Positions 1 to 10,912 of a stretch of 64,000 nucleotides of DNA are shown piece by piece. A program made the position numbers and the translations under genes. The DNA is from Sordaria brevicollis (taxonomy: Eukaryota > Ascomycota > Sordariomycetes > Sordariales > Sordariaceae). Where the stretch lies: NCBI GenBank assembly GCA_033439795.1, contig JAUTDP010000007.1, positions 1,984,001 through 2,048,000 of the forward strand. The letters are read 5' to 3'. Each line of letters starts with the position of its first letter. Position 1 is the stretch's first letter. The notes beneath the pieces are model-generated. The model made no database searches. It was given only the letters and a program-made list of their open reading frames with translations, and was not told the origin of the DNA.

Positions 1-48
1 GGACGGCTGGACGGATCCACAAATGCCCCCAAACCCAGGGGGGCGCCG

Positions 49-429
49 TCAAAGTTCGAGGTGACTAGGGCGACTGTGTAAGTGTCTAAGGCGACTGTGT
101 GGAGCCCAATGTCTAAGTCTCAGCTAAAGTCTAGGTTAGTGTTAGGGTTAGGTTAGTGGTTAGGGTAGGTTAGGGTTAGTTAGGGTTAGTTCCGGGGGTG
201 CAGGGGGCCGGCGAGAGGCCCCCGCGTGTGAATGGGAAAAAATGCCTTCGAAAAGGCTGAGTTTAGAGCGTTGTTGTTGCGGTCTTGAAATGAGGATTCT
301 GGTGATGGTTGCGGCGCGCGAAATCAATGCTCAACTTCGCGGTCTTGGCATTACTGGCATCGAACTTGTATGGCCCCACACAGTCGCCCCAGACAGTTAT
401 ACAGTCGCCCTAGTCGGCTCGTCAAAGTT
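49..429. mobile_element. MITE-like element with inverted arms and 8-bp target duplication
   Basis: Two 50-base arms (57-106 and 372-421) are inverted copies with about 43 of 50 positions matching; most differences are G/A or C/T. The octamer TCAAAGTT flanks both arms directly (49-56 and 422-429), as a target-site duplication would. The interior has no coding frame. It holds GC-rich spacers and a run of degenerate TTAGGG-like units. Size (about 365 bp), long arms and 8-9 bp duplication fit a non-autonomous hAT or Mutator-type MITE; the superfamily cannot be decided by eye. Each arm itself contains the unit GGCGACTGT twice. Confidence 0.7.
131..191 (+). repeat. Degenerate telomere-like TTAGGG repeats
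   Basis: The stretch is built from units such as GTTAGGGTTAG, GGTTAGTGG and GGTTAGGG. It resembles the fungal telomere repeat TTAGGG but is interrupted and lies within the MITE-like element rather than at a chromosome end. It may be an interstitial telomeric tract or a chance product of the element's own tandem structure. Confidence 0.6.
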
Positions 430-1965
430 GCGCCCGATTTCATCCAATAGGAGACGGTAAAGATTCCGTACCCCACAATCCGCGACGGCCAGGCACCGTG
501 GCACCGCCAAGAAAGACGCTTGGCCGTGCACAGCCTGGCGCTGCCGAGAAAATATGCATCGAAATGTTCCACGCAATTTTGGGAGGAGCGGTTGATCTGT
601 GATCCATCGTGCTGTATTTGCTGTGAAACGGGAAAACGAGCTGACGATGATTTTCTCGCTCGCTTTTGCCTCTTTTCGGCCCTGACCGAAAGAAACGCAA
701 ATCTCATCTCGGGGATGGACATTGGATCCTACTCGCAACCAACTGAACCCATCCAGATCTTGAGGTTATCGGCACGTGTAGTTTGTACTCTAGGTATTCT
801 CCGGGTGTATATTGGTAAGATGTTCCTGAAATGATGCCTTTTGAGTTTTATCTACCGATCGGTAACCTCAACCCGAAAACAACGTCATTCATTGATGTCG
901 ATGGGGACTATGCACACGAACACGTTCGGCCTAATCTCGTTCATGACGCTCTGCTTTAGCAGTCCCCTCCAATGTCCCCAAGGGCAAAAGAAGAAAATAC
1001 AATTTCACATGTCGTATCTCATATGGAATGAAATATCGAAGGATTCTAGCCATATGGCTTGATCCTTGGGCCCATGGGTAGGTACGAAATTAGCAAAGCG
1101 AGCGGGAGACCCTCGAGCAAATACATACACGTTTGAATGCCCCCCTTATTATACCATTCTCGCCTATTGACGGTCTCGGTTGTTGGGCTTGTTGGCGTTG
1201 TTGCTTGTTGGATACATATCGAAGCGTCATGCCTCAAGGCTGGCGCAACGTGCTTGAGTGACCGTGGAGAAACCTGCCGTCGTAGGATTTGCTCTGGTGT
1301 ATGTAGGAGCAAGAAGCGTTGGACAGTGGTGCATATGAGAGCACAAAAGGCTCGTTGGTTCGATTTCAAGGTCTCCAAAATGTTTCATCCCATTGCCGGT
1401 TACCCGCCCCTGTACGAGGTCTAATCGGCACATGGATGAATTGGCCGCCGAGAGTAAGCGAGATATTGCTGATTGCATGGTTCTGAGCAACACGATCCAA
1501 CGCGATGATTGAACCTCGATACGGAAACTATTCAAATGGAACACGTACCCGTTTATATCACGGGTGGTCAAGAGAGAGACAAATGCAGAAAAACTAGAGA
1601 GCGTGGTCAAGGTCTAGTTCAGTTCCGGCGCACGACAGCGTTTTTTAAGACGTTAATATACATACAGAAGACTCCTCGCCCAGCCCACGTGGTTTTCTCA
1701 GAAAAAGCCAAACGTTTGTGTCTCTTTGTATAAATGGCAGCAAACCCCATGATCAAATGATAAAGCAGATCGACTCCGTGACGTTAACGCATAACAGGAG
1801 TATCATCCTCCTCCTCTTCTTCCTCCTCTCCCATTCCTTCGCATATCCACCCCCAAGGACGCAAGTAGCACATGTTGATTAGTAATAGAGCTCATTACCT
1901 CCTCGATAGCTTTCCCCCCCTTTCATACTAGTGGTTTCGTATACCCATGATCCAGACTCATCTGT
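430..1965. other. Intergenic, no supported gene
   Basis: Open frames here are short, overlap on both strands and show no protein family I recognise. A polypyrimidine stretch (CCTCCTCCTCTTCTTCCTCC) lies at about 1807-1830. The last part is presumably the 3' flank of the minus-strand gene ending at 1966. Confidence 0.6.
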
Positions 1966-3339
1966 TTAAACGTCCCACTCCGTCTCAACGAGCTCAGGCT
2001 CGTCCTCCTCCTCCTTCGGGCTTAGGGCAGCAAAGGAAGACTGCTGGTAAACAATCTTGGAGGACTTGTTGCCGTTGACGGCCTGGGGCCTGGTGGAAAC
2101 CGGGGCAGAGGCAACCTCTTGAGGCTTGGCCACCGCGGACTCGGACTCGTTGGCGCTGTCCGTGGCGGAGGCCTTGTTCTTCTTGGACTTGGACTTTTTG
2201 GTCTGGACGGTGTTCCAGGCCTCCTCGTCGCGAAGGAGCTGCATTTGCTCCTCCTCGGTGGGAATGGAGGACACCCAGGTCTCGGGCTTCTTGGCCTCGG
2301 GGGCCTTGGCCGGCGCAGCGGCAGCGGGAGTCTTGCTGCTGAAGGTGTCGAGGGGCTCAACAGAGACGAACCCGTTGTTCTCAGCACCACTATCGCTGGA
2401 GGAGCTAGACTTCGCGCCATTGCCAGTCCAAGCAGATGAAGCGGCAGCCTGGGCGGCCATGAAAGCAGAACCATCCTTGGCAGCACGGCCCTCGGCGATG
2501 CGGGCCTCCCTCCTCTGCTTCTCGAGCAACACCTGACGGGCCTTCTCAGCTTCCTCGCGAGCAGCCTTCTCAGCCTCGGCCTTCTTGCGGTTCTGACGTT
2601 GCTTCTTGGTCTCGACCTTCTCCATAGGCTTCTCCTTCTTGGCCTTCTTCTGTTTTACCTTGTCGGTATCGGTGAGGCGGAGGACGGAGGGGCCCGCGGT
2701 CGTGGGTTCGAGCATATCGCTGACGTCACCGGCATCCTTGGCCTTGACCTCCGGGGAGGCGACCGAGGACTCGTCATCATCGGCGTCGACGCCGGCAGTG
2801 GACGAAGGGGCGGAAACACCCTTGGGGGCGGCCTGTTGAGGCTCGGGCTGGACATCACGCTCGAGGGCACGGGACTGCTTCACCGACTTTTGACGCTTCT
2901 CGTCCTGCTTCTTGGTGGTGTTGAGTACAGTGCCCTGCTTGATGTTGGCAAACTGGCGAGCGAACTCGCGGTTATCGATGCTGTCATCCTCGTCCGAGCT
3001 GTAGCTTACGGGCTTGGAGGTGGTGGGCGCAGGGGCGGCCTTGGGAGCAGTCTTAGGGGCAGCTTTGGGAGCGGGGGCAGCCTTGGCCTTGGCAGCCTTT
3101 TGCTTGGGCTTCTGTGTCTTCTCTGGCTCCTCGGCGGGTTTGCTTGGTGTTTCTGTTCGCTGCTTCTTGGCCTTCTCTTTGGGTTCCTTGCGTGGCTCTT
3201 GCTGCTTCTCCTCCAACTTGTGTCGCTGCGAGGACTTGCGAACCTTCTTGGCCTCCCGCTGCTGCTCGCTGTACCAGTACAAGCCGCCGGCGCAGATAAG
3301 GACGGCCCATCCGGCCAGGGTAGAAAATGCGATGCCCAT
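1966..3339 (-). CDS. Membrane-anchored, highly charged protein of unknown function
   Basis: Single uninterrupted frame of 457 residues, read from the first ATG (3339); the frame opens 51 bases earlier only with a TTG codon. The start is MGIAFSTLAGWAVLICAGG, a hydrophobic segment (about residues 2-24) that should act as an N-terminal signal anchor. The rest is low-complexity: Lys/Glu- and Ala/Pro-rich blocks (about 25-110), a long Lys/Arg/Glu/Ala stretch likely to form a coiled coil (about 225-290), and a conserved-looking C-terminus with WVSSIPTEEEQMQLLRDEEAW and a final acidic EEEDEPELVETEWDV. I do not recognise the family. One membrane helix followed by a charged cytosolic domain would suit an ER or mitochondrial outer-membrane protein; that is inference. 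No intron is needed. Confidence 0.8.
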   Translation of the reverse strand: MGIAFSTLAGWAVLICAGGLYWYSEQQREAKKVRKSSQRHKLEEKQQEPRKEPKEKAKKQRTETPSKPAEEPEKTQKPKQKAAKAKAAPAPKAAPKTAPKAAPAPTTSKPVSYSSDEDDSIDNREFARQFANIKQGTVLNTTKKQDEKRQKSVKQSRALERDVQPEPQQAAPKGVSAPSSTAGVDADDDESSVASPEVKAKDAGDVSDMLEPTTAGPSVLRLTDTDKVKQKKAKKEKPMEKVETKKQRQNRKKAEAEKAAREEAEKARQVLLEKQRREARIAEGRAAKDGSAFMAAQAAASSAWTGNGAKSSSSSDSGAENNGFVSVEPLDTFSSKTPAAAAPAKAPEAKKPETWVSSIPTEEEQMQLLRDEEAWNTVQTKKSKSKKNKASATDSANESESAVAKPQEVASAPVSTRPQAVNGNKSSKIVYQQSSFAALSPKEEEDEPELVETEWDV

Positions 3340-5389
3340 GATTAGAAGAGGGGTTGTGAAGTTCGCGGTGTGTGGAATGAAAGCGCGCAACGCTGGGTGG
3401 GACGCGTATGTGGCAGGCTTCGAGTTCGCTGGGAGGGAAACGAGGGCGTTCGAGCGATGATCGTAGCTTCACAACGGAGCTTCTGTGGGGGCAATTGGGG
3501 AAGCTGGTAGATCGGAGACCCTTTCAAATGTCCGTTGGGGTCGGGGTCAAGGTAGGGGTGATCCGAGCTGGCGATGTCGAGATAGGAGGATGAGCCACCT
3601 ATAATTCGGCCGCCACGTCGAGGGGTAACGAAGATGATGATGATTACAAGGTAGGTAGTTAAACCGTGTATGGATCTGCTTTCCCGTACCAATAGGTAGA
3701 CGGAGGAAACGATAAGGTGGTGTAGTAGAAAGTGGATGATTAAACGGGTGCTGGGTGGACAGGACGGGTTGGGGAAGAGAGAAAAAAAGATGGCCTCGTC
3801 TGGGTCTGGAAACGAAGTCGGTCGAGGGACCTTGTCTGGTGGGTGGATGCCGCAGGTGAAAGGTGTTCAGATGTTAGAGGCTCCTTTTGCAACGTTCATT
3901 GGCCCGCCACCGTGTCGCGCGGAGATAGGTGCCGGCAGGGACAGGTCCTGCGGGCTGCAAGCCAGGAGGTCGATATCCCTGTCACCCGCAAGATGGATGG
4001 TGAGAGACCTTCAAGGTGCGAGATCACGTGATCCTGTCTCGTTCCAGCGTCCAAGACAATCCGCCACCGTACCTTGCTATTCCCGAAAGAGAGGGAAGTG
4101 GTCAACCTGAGATGTTCTGTGTTTCGGTATGCTGCCAGCCCAGGTGTCACTTGTTTCGGCCTTGGTGTTTTTGCTTGGAACTGGAGAGGAGTCAGGCGCA
4201 GGTCTGGGGAGGTGGAAGGCTCTTATAAACCTGGTTCGAGTTCCACGTCTCCTCGCTGTGTCTCTAGCCACAGCGTGCCATGTTCAACGCAGCAATGGAA
4301 CAATTCATGGTAATAGTCGGGCTGTCGAACGTTTCAATATTTTGGTGTCTCATCGTAGCCACGATGTGTAGAGTATATCTATCGTCATTCGGCAGAACCT
4401 GGGTGTTAGGGGGCTGAAACGAGACCTCAGCTACCTACCTCTAGAGCAAACTCAGCCTTTTTGACCACAGCCCAACTCGTTTGTAGAGAGCCTACAACAC
4501 ATGCCTCAAATATCAAGTTCAATCACGAACAAAATGAAAGTATCATCTTCGTTTGACAAGCAGGTTGGATGCCACGTGCAACGCGACATAATGAGCATCT
4601 AGCAAGCACCTGCACTTCAAAACAATGTCCGGGTGTTTGTTCCCCGGTCCCCACCGCCCCTGGAACCGGCAGCGGGGGTTGAGGTCGAGGTCGAGTCCCG
4701 TCAAGCCGTCTCTATGCAACGGGGCGGCGGGAGCCGTCAGGGCCGATCGAAAACCGGACCAAGGCAAGAGACGGGATCCGGCGCCAGTTACCAAGTCGGA
4801 CATGGAGGCTCTGCACAGCTACGGCATTGGGGAAAAGAGCCTGTGGATGGAAGGAACGAACAACTGGGTCACTTGAGCAGAGCCGATGACAAGTTTGTAC
4901 CTTGTGTATCGCCATTCTACCAGGGGTGTACTTGCGATGACCGTCCCACCTTCCTATCATAGCGAATCTTGGAGCCCGGTGCTAACTAACGACCCCAAGA
5001 CTCGGGCATGACCCCGCGTCGGATTGGAAGATTCCAAAAGCCCTTTTTTTTATACCAAGCCCGTTGCTTATCTCAACTTCACTTTTTTGAGACTCAGAAA
5101 TATTCTCATTTGAAAACTACTCTCGCTTCTCTACCCCAGTATAGTTCTTGCTTTCTGCAGCGTGGGGCTCGTATATACATAGTTCGACATCAAATACATG
5201 TAAGTACCATGAACACGTTGTTCTGGTGGAAACGCAACAACTTCACGACGTCACACACAGGCCATTCACTTACAATTCACCTCTTCGGCTTGCCTCTACG
5301 AACCTTCATATTTTCATCATATTTAGAGGCCGGAAGCTTGCAACCAAACCATTTCAGAAACTAACGGGAAATTCACAGAACCGCTCAAA
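3340..5389. other. Long divergent intergenic region
   Basis: About 2 kb between the divergent starts at 3339 (minus) and 5390 (plus). It should hold both promoters and 5' leaders. Open frames are short and of mixed strand; none looks like a gene. The pyrimidine-rich stretch at about 5040-5150, including a run of Ts, is typical of the region just upstream of a fungal transcription start, but no defined site can be named. Confidence 0.6.
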
Positions 5390-6919
5390 ATGGCCCCCAA
5401 GCAACGTATCATTCTCGACACCGACCCTGGCGTCGACGATGTCCTGGCTCTGCTTCTCGCCCTCAGCGCCTCGCCCGAGGAGCTTGAGCTTGCCATGATC
5501 TCGGTCACTTACGGCAATGTCCCTCTTCAAAGGTAAGTTACCTGTTGTTGTGGGCATGAAAATGCATCCGCGGGTAGCTACAGTTCTTGTCTAACTTGAA
5601 ACTCTCAATTTCACCGTCCCGCAGCTGTCTTCGTAACGTCGTGGCACTGTTCCACGTGCTCGAAAAGGAGATGAAGTGGCGCGAGGAGACCGGCAAGAGC
5701 ACTCGTGGCTTTGGTGCCCTCAGCGCCTATAAGCCCGTTGTTGCCGTTGGCCCTGAGCACGCGTTGGAGGATGAGATCCTTGCGGCCGATCACTTCCGTA
5801 AGACAGACCCAAGTCGTTATCAGTATTCAACGAGGAAAAGCGTAGTTAACAGATTGTGTAGATGGCGCTGATGGTCTTCATGGTGTCCACGAGAAGGTAA
5901 GTTAGCCCTTGAGGTGTGTGGAAATTGCATCCGTTGCCTAATCATGAATCCAGCAACCCCATCTCTCCCCAGCCGACACCTGGCGTTCTCTGTTTAGCAA
6001 TGAAGAGCCCAAGGGCGAGAATGTCGAGCCTCCTTCATACTCCAAGTACTTTACCCCAAGCAAGGCTCCCGCCCACAAGGAGATTCTCCGCATCCTGAAG
6101 GAGTCACCCGAGAACACCGTCACCGTCGTCGCCGTTGGTCCCCTCACAAACGTCGCCCTGGCCGCTGCTGAGGATCCTGAGACGTTCCTGCGCGTCAAGG
6201 AGCTTGTCGTCATGGGAGGTGCCGTCAACGTCGAGGGAAACGTGACCCCCGTCGCCGAGTTCAACTGCTACGCCGATACCGTTGCCGCCGCTCGCGTCTA
6301 CGCCCTGACCTCGCCCAACCCGCCTTCGACCATGCCTCCCCTCATCCACGGCAAATCCGTCTTGCCTCCTTACCCGGCCAAGCTTCCCAAGCAGCTCAAG
6401 CTGACTCTTTTCCCTCTTGACATCACCACCCCTCTCGAGCTCAGGAAGAACTACTTTTATGAGACCATCCGGCCCATCACCGCGTCCGGCAGCCCGCTTG
6501 CGCTGTGGATCGAGACTTTCATGACCGGCATCTTCAACAAGGTCGAGTCCATGCTCGGCGACGGCACAGAGCCCAACCTGTCCCTCCACGACCCGGCGTG
6601 CATCTGGTACATGTTGACTCAGGATGACCCGGCGTGGACGCCCGTTGCGAAGCCCGAGGATATCAGGATCGAAACCTCCGGTCAATGGACCAGGGGTATG
6701 CACGTCGTCGACAGGCGACAGAGGGCGAAGCCCGGCGAGCAGTCCAGCAAGGTGGAAACGCACCCCTCTGACCCTCTGGATGCGACCGAGTTCGACGAGG
6801 TTCCCGGTGACGACATGGGCTGGTTGAGCGTAAACAAGGGCAACAGAATCAACAGGATGGTCAAGACCCCCGGCGATGAGAAGTTTGCCGCCATCTTGAT
6901 GGATAGACTCTTTGGTTAA
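5390..6919 (+). CDS. Inosine/uridine-preferring nucleoside hydrolase
   Basis: Four exons: 5390-5532, 5625-5797, 5862-5896 and 5954-6919, giving 438 residues. All introns are GT-AG and short (57-92 bases); the first has a CTAAC branch site. The protein hydrolyses the N-glycosidic bond of ribonucleosides to base plus ribose (nucleoside salvage), and is normally cytosolic. The N-terminus carries the family calcium-binding signature DTDPGVDD (residues 10-17). GADGLHG follows the second intron, VVMGGAV lies at about 202-208, AEFNCYAD at about 218-225, and an HDPAC motif supplies the late Asp ligand (D330). At 438 residues it is longer than bacterial enzymes (about 310-340), as is usual for fungal members, which have loop insertions. 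Substrate preference cannot be read from the sequence. Confidence 0.93.
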
Positions 6920-7480
6920 AAACATCTCCTGGATAGTATTTTCTGGGATTTTCTTCTTTTTGTACGTATGAGGAAAGCGAAACCTATTCCAAGCGTAGTT
7001 TTGAGGATAGAGGGTATCTTGAAAACAATAATCGCTATTTTTGAAAACGAGATCTGTAGTAGCTGCCTGTGACGTTTCCGTCTTGTTTTCCCTTCCCTCA
7101 GGGTCAGCATAAGTCTGAACAGAGAATAGAAAGGGAAGAAGAGAAGGCATTGATTGGCCATACCAGTTGTGGGAAACCCCTGTATGTAGCCTCCGCGTGG
7201 TCAAATGCCCAATATGATAGCAATCAATATCTTGATGCCACACCCACCACCCACCCATATTGTGCCTTCTCTGTCAAATTTTTGCCCTCCGAAATTTTCT
7301 CGCTTGATCTTCCTTAAATGCCTTTCCCGCATCTCTCTTCCTGTCTTCACGACGTACTACCTCACTCCAAGGCCCGCACCCTCATCCGAGTCGTAGTCTC
7401 GGCAGCTAAAGCACAAGTTGGCAAGTTATCGACAGGCCATGGCGGCGTCGTCGTCGTCGTCGTTGTATAAGTAGATCACC
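6920..7480. other. Convergent 3' intergenic region
   Basis: This gap separates the stop codons of the nucleoside hydrolase (plus) and LSm8 (minus), so both transcripts terminate here. It contains a GTC/TCG microsatellite at about 7446-7464. No gene is seen. Confidence 0.7.
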
Positions 7481-7982
7481 TCAATGCTTCGTCGTCCCAA
7501 TCGTCGCCCCCTTGACTTTAGTCCAGTCTATGCTCGCGTCCAGAGGCTCGTCCACAAGTCCGACCAGGCAGACCGTGTCGCCGCGGATCATGTGCGTTCC
7601 AAGCTCGATCTCGGCTGAGGGCTCGTCGTCGTCGGGGGAGCGGATGACTCGTTCTACTGCTCTTTGTAGGAACTGTTTTGTTTTCGTCACAGATTCGTCA
7701 GCCACTATTGTTAAAAGTGAAAAAGGGGTCTGGGTATGTGGGAATTTGTACTGACCACATTCGTGCTCATGTCTACTGAGATCAAGGTGCCTACTAGGGT
7801 GCGGCCGTCGACTGTGATTATGCAGACCTTTTCTGTTAAGGCAAGTGATATCCATTAGCTGTCTGCTTCCCTTGGTTATTTCCTTTTCGGTTATTGGTTG
7901 TGATCCAAACACCCAATTGCATCGCTTATGGGAATGGGAGAGACCAACTGTTAAGGTAGGAATTTACCAAGCCCGACGACAT
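7481..7982 (-). CDS. lsm8: U6 snRNA-associated Sm-like protein LSm8
   Basis: Three minus-strand exons, 7982-7949, 7832-7752 and 7704-7481, join to 112 residues. The product starts MSSGLVNSYLN and continues into the Sm1 motif KVCIITVDGRTLVGTLISVD (about residues 13-32), followed by an Sm2-like IRGDTVCLVGLVDE. IRGDxVxxVGxxDE is characteristic of LSm8 rather than LSm1. LSm8 completes the nuclear LSm2-8 ring that binds the U6 snRNA 3' end and supports splicing. The length fits the family (about 95-110 residues). The first exon is only 34 bases and its donor is GTTGGT, a weak match to the consensus; the phase works only with this junction. The second donor is GTACAA. The splice sites are my deduction. 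Confidence 0.9.
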
Positions 7983-9353
7983 GGTGGATGATGAATGGTG
8001 TGTGTATGTTTATTGGTTTTTTTTGTATTTCTGAGGAATGCTGGCAATGCGCGGGACGTTCACAAGCCCGCCGTGATAAGCAAAATAGGTGCTTGGGTAT
8101 TACGTTGTCGAGCTTAAGAACTAAAGTACGATATCGATTCGAGCTCGAGGTCTGTTGTAGGATCGCAAGTGCAATGTTCTTCGGTTCAAGTCGAGGGTAG
8201 CTGCTCGCTTCGTGTACGTAGTGCTTTGGCTAAAGGCCGTGTTTGTTCGTCGAGGTTCGGAAAATGGGCAATTGGGTTTCGCCGGTCAATGATATTTGGT
8301 TTTGTTCGTCGAAATCGATCGCAAAAGGTGAATGTCGAGTCGAGCGCGGGCGCGTCAAAGAAGAATAAGTGGATACGTAATGCTGGAGGGAGTGGTGAAG
8401 AGCAGTGGTGGTCAACGTCGGTCGCGATGAAGCTGGAACTGTAAAATCGCCAAGCCCAGTGACGGCTCACGGCAGACTCTCAGTGGAGGTTGAAGCTTCC
8501 CGAGCGGATCCTTCCCCACTCGAATTGCCTGCCGCCGAAGCGGCCGTCGTCTATCGGCTTACCCCTTTTCTTTGGAGGTGTTGCTTTGTTTACTTTTATC
8601 CACTTTGGGTTATGGTTGGCCAGCGAATGCCATTTTCTGGGTTGCGGCTTTGGTTAATGGCCTTCCTCATCATGAGGTTTAGGCACTATCAGAATCTTGG
8701 GCTTTATGTCTCTGGAGATTCTCGTGTCTACAGTTCGTGCCGTTCCCTCTTCAATAGCCCTGTGGCATTCCTATGGGAGTTTACTGTGTCCCGGTAAAGC
8801 AAAGCCGAGTTGCAGATAGAGGTAGGTATCGGTGTTCACCACATTCGCTTGCTAGGCTCCTACGAAAGATGATTCAAAATCAACTTAATCTGACTTTACT
8901 TTACCTCAAAGATGCTTGATGTGTTGACAACAGCCACATCTTGGATACCAGCGAAGTTGTCGTGTTTACTGTCACAAAAGCCTACTCGTCAGGTCTCCGC
9001 TAGTCAGACGGTCGGTTTTGAAGACCTGACGAGTATTTAAGTAGAACCGAATGCGGAGGTTGAAAACAACCGCTAACCCCGCAGTAGTAGCCCCGCCCCG
9101 TCTCTTAGACGAAAACGCGGGGGGCGTACATCTCCCGAAGAGGTGCACCAAGTGGCCAGCTATTGAGCATCTCCACCGACGCAGTCGTTGGCTATCCTCG
9201 CCGTCAGCCGCCGTCAGGTCATTTCCAGTTGGCCTTGAGCGGCCGGGTACCCGTTCAGAGCTGCATATTATTACCCGTATGTTTTGATTTCGTAGCGTCA
9301 TCGGACCCGGCCGAAGCCCTTCGGGATTACTTAGTCCGAGCTTCCACTCTCCG
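7983..9353. other. Intergenic region between divergent LSm8 and aldolase genes
   Basis: Promoter and leader region of two divergent genes. Open frames up to about 130 codons occur but lack family resemblance. The only distinct structure seen is the palindrome at 8983-9035. Confidence 0.6.
8983..9035. repeat. Perfect 14-bp inverted repeat (hairpin)
   Basis: TACTCGTCAGGTCT (8983-8996) is exactly reversed and complemented as AGACCTGACGAGTA (9022-9035), separated by 25 bases. It lies about 320 bases upstream of the upstream ATG of the aldolase. It could be a cruciform or regulatory palindrome, or the remains of a tiny mobile element. Confidence 0.85.
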
Positions 9354-10464
9354 ATGACTCGACATACCTTCTTTCTCCATCGTACATCAGGACTCTTGAG
9401 GCACCATATTGTCACTCTGAACAGACCAAATTACGTTACTTCAACAAATCAACTCCGTACAATGGCTTCCGGTTACCCAACCTCCAAGATGCTGGCGGCC
9501 AATCCGTTGAAGCAACTCTTTACCCAGGGGAGCCGTCCTGCTATGGGTGTCTGGCAGATGCTGCCGGGAGCCAACATCTCGAGGATTCTTGCTCGATCAG
9601 GAGCTGACTGGGTAATGGTGGACTGTGAACATGGAAACATCGACGGTAGGTGAAAACGGAATATGGTGGCCAAAATGATGGGCTTGGTGAGCTGAATGGT
9701 TTTCGTCAGATGCCGCGATGCATGAAGCGGTTCCGGCCATTGCTGCCCTGGGCGTTTCTCCCATTGTTCGAATCCCAGACCTTCAGCCTTGGATGGTCAA
9801 GCGTGAGTGCTCTTCATACTGTCCAACACTTGAACATCTACTGATATATCCGTACAGGAGCGTTGGATAGCGGTGCTCATGGAGTAAGTGCATGGCAGTG
9901 TGCTTTGTTGTTTCGACTATGTCTGACGTGAATTAGATCCTTGCACCACTCATCAGAACCGTGGAGGATGTCAAGAACTTGGTTACGGCAGCAAAGTTCC
10001 CACCAGAAGGCAAGAGAGGGTTTGGATCGCCCATTGCCATGCAGAACTTCAACCCCATGCCCACCTTTACCGAATATCTCCAGCAAGCGAACGAAAGTCT
10101 CTTGACCATGGTACAGATCGAGACGCAGGAGGCTTTGGATTCGGTTGAAGAGATCGCCCCGCTTGTGGATGTCATCTTTATTGGACCCTTTGACTTGGGT
10201 AACAACATCGGACACCCCATCATCGAGGGAAAGATGGATCCTGAGCTGGACGAGGCGATTGAAAGGATCCTGAAGGCTGCCGTATCGGCGGGCAAAAAGT
10301 GCGGCATCTTCTGCACAGGCGGAGAGCAAGCTAGGCAGTATGCCGACAAGGGATTCCACATGATCAGTGTCGCGACTGACTACACATTGTTGGGAGCTGC
10401 CATGGCGGACAGCCTAACCATTGCGCGTGGCCAAGGGAAGCAGGACAAGCCGGCATCGTATTAA
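9354..10464 (+). CDS. HpcH/HpaI-family aldolase (4-hydroxy-2-oxoacid aldolase type)
   Basis: Exons 9354-9645, 9710-9802, 9858-9883 and 9937-10464. Two in-frame ATGs exist: 9354 (312 residues) and 9462 (276 residues). The extra 36 residues contain Arg, His, Thr and Ser with no acidic residue, like a mitochondrial presequence, so both compartments could be served. In the short form, DCEHGN (54-59) carries the catalytic His, PIVRIP holds the substrate-binding Arg (R82), and VQIETQ (Q161, E163) with FIGPFDLG (D187) supply the metal site. These are the expected residues of class II pyruvate-type aldolases, which cleave 4-hydroxy-2-oxoacids to pyruvate and an aldehyde. The length matches the family (about 250-270). 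The physiological substrate in fungi is not evident. Introns are 54-64 bases, all GT-AG; the third exon is only 26 bases. Confidence 0.92.
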
Positions 10465-10524
10465 CGAGAGAATGAGGCAGTGATATTGACATACAACTGT
10501 GCCAATAATGGGATTGGGCTTCTC

Positions 10525-10912
10525 TCATGACTTTTCGACTTGATCCATTTTGGCCTCAACATCTTCGACCTTAAAGCGGTGCATCAACTTGACGGCCTTG
10601 GAGGTGAGCTTTGGATCTTCTTCTGGGGCCTGAGCCTTGCTGATGTGAATCTGTAATGGTGTCAACGAGTGTTGACTTCCACTTATGCCTCGACGACTTG
10701 AGTCAACTCACCACTGGAACATCAAAGTCATAAAGATCTCTCCAGGACTTAGATTCAGGCTTCATGATGTCGACTTCCTTGTACTCAAAAGGCCGCCGGT
10801 CCCAGACATCAGACAAGACAGATCTAGCCTGAACACATAAACCACAGCCTTCACGCCTGAAGAAGGTGATCCTGGAAGGAAAGGACTGAAACAGCCGATT
10901 CGTAAGGCGCAT
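10525..10912 (-). CDS. Glutaredoxin-like small protein (thioredoxin fold)
   Basis: Two exons, 10912-10712 and 10650-10525, give 108 residues. MRLTNRLFQSF at the start is basic and amphipathic, as in mitochondrial presequences. Then ITFFRREGCGLC (15-26) provides a beta strand and a CGLC redox pair (C23, C26), and the segment EYKEVDIM...WRDLYDFDVPVV ends in the cis-Pro of the thioredoxin fold. This matches the short glutaredoxin-like family of human C5orf63 and yeast YDR286C, whose function is poorly known. Its stop lies 61 bases past the aldolase stop, so the two genes converge. The upstream region is shared with the CHORD gene. Confidence 0.88.

Noticed and set aside
2599..3345. 248-codon plus-strand Leu/Gly-rich frame
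   Set aside because: It is a shadow of the Lys/Ala/Glu-rich minus-strand gene at 1,966-3,339.
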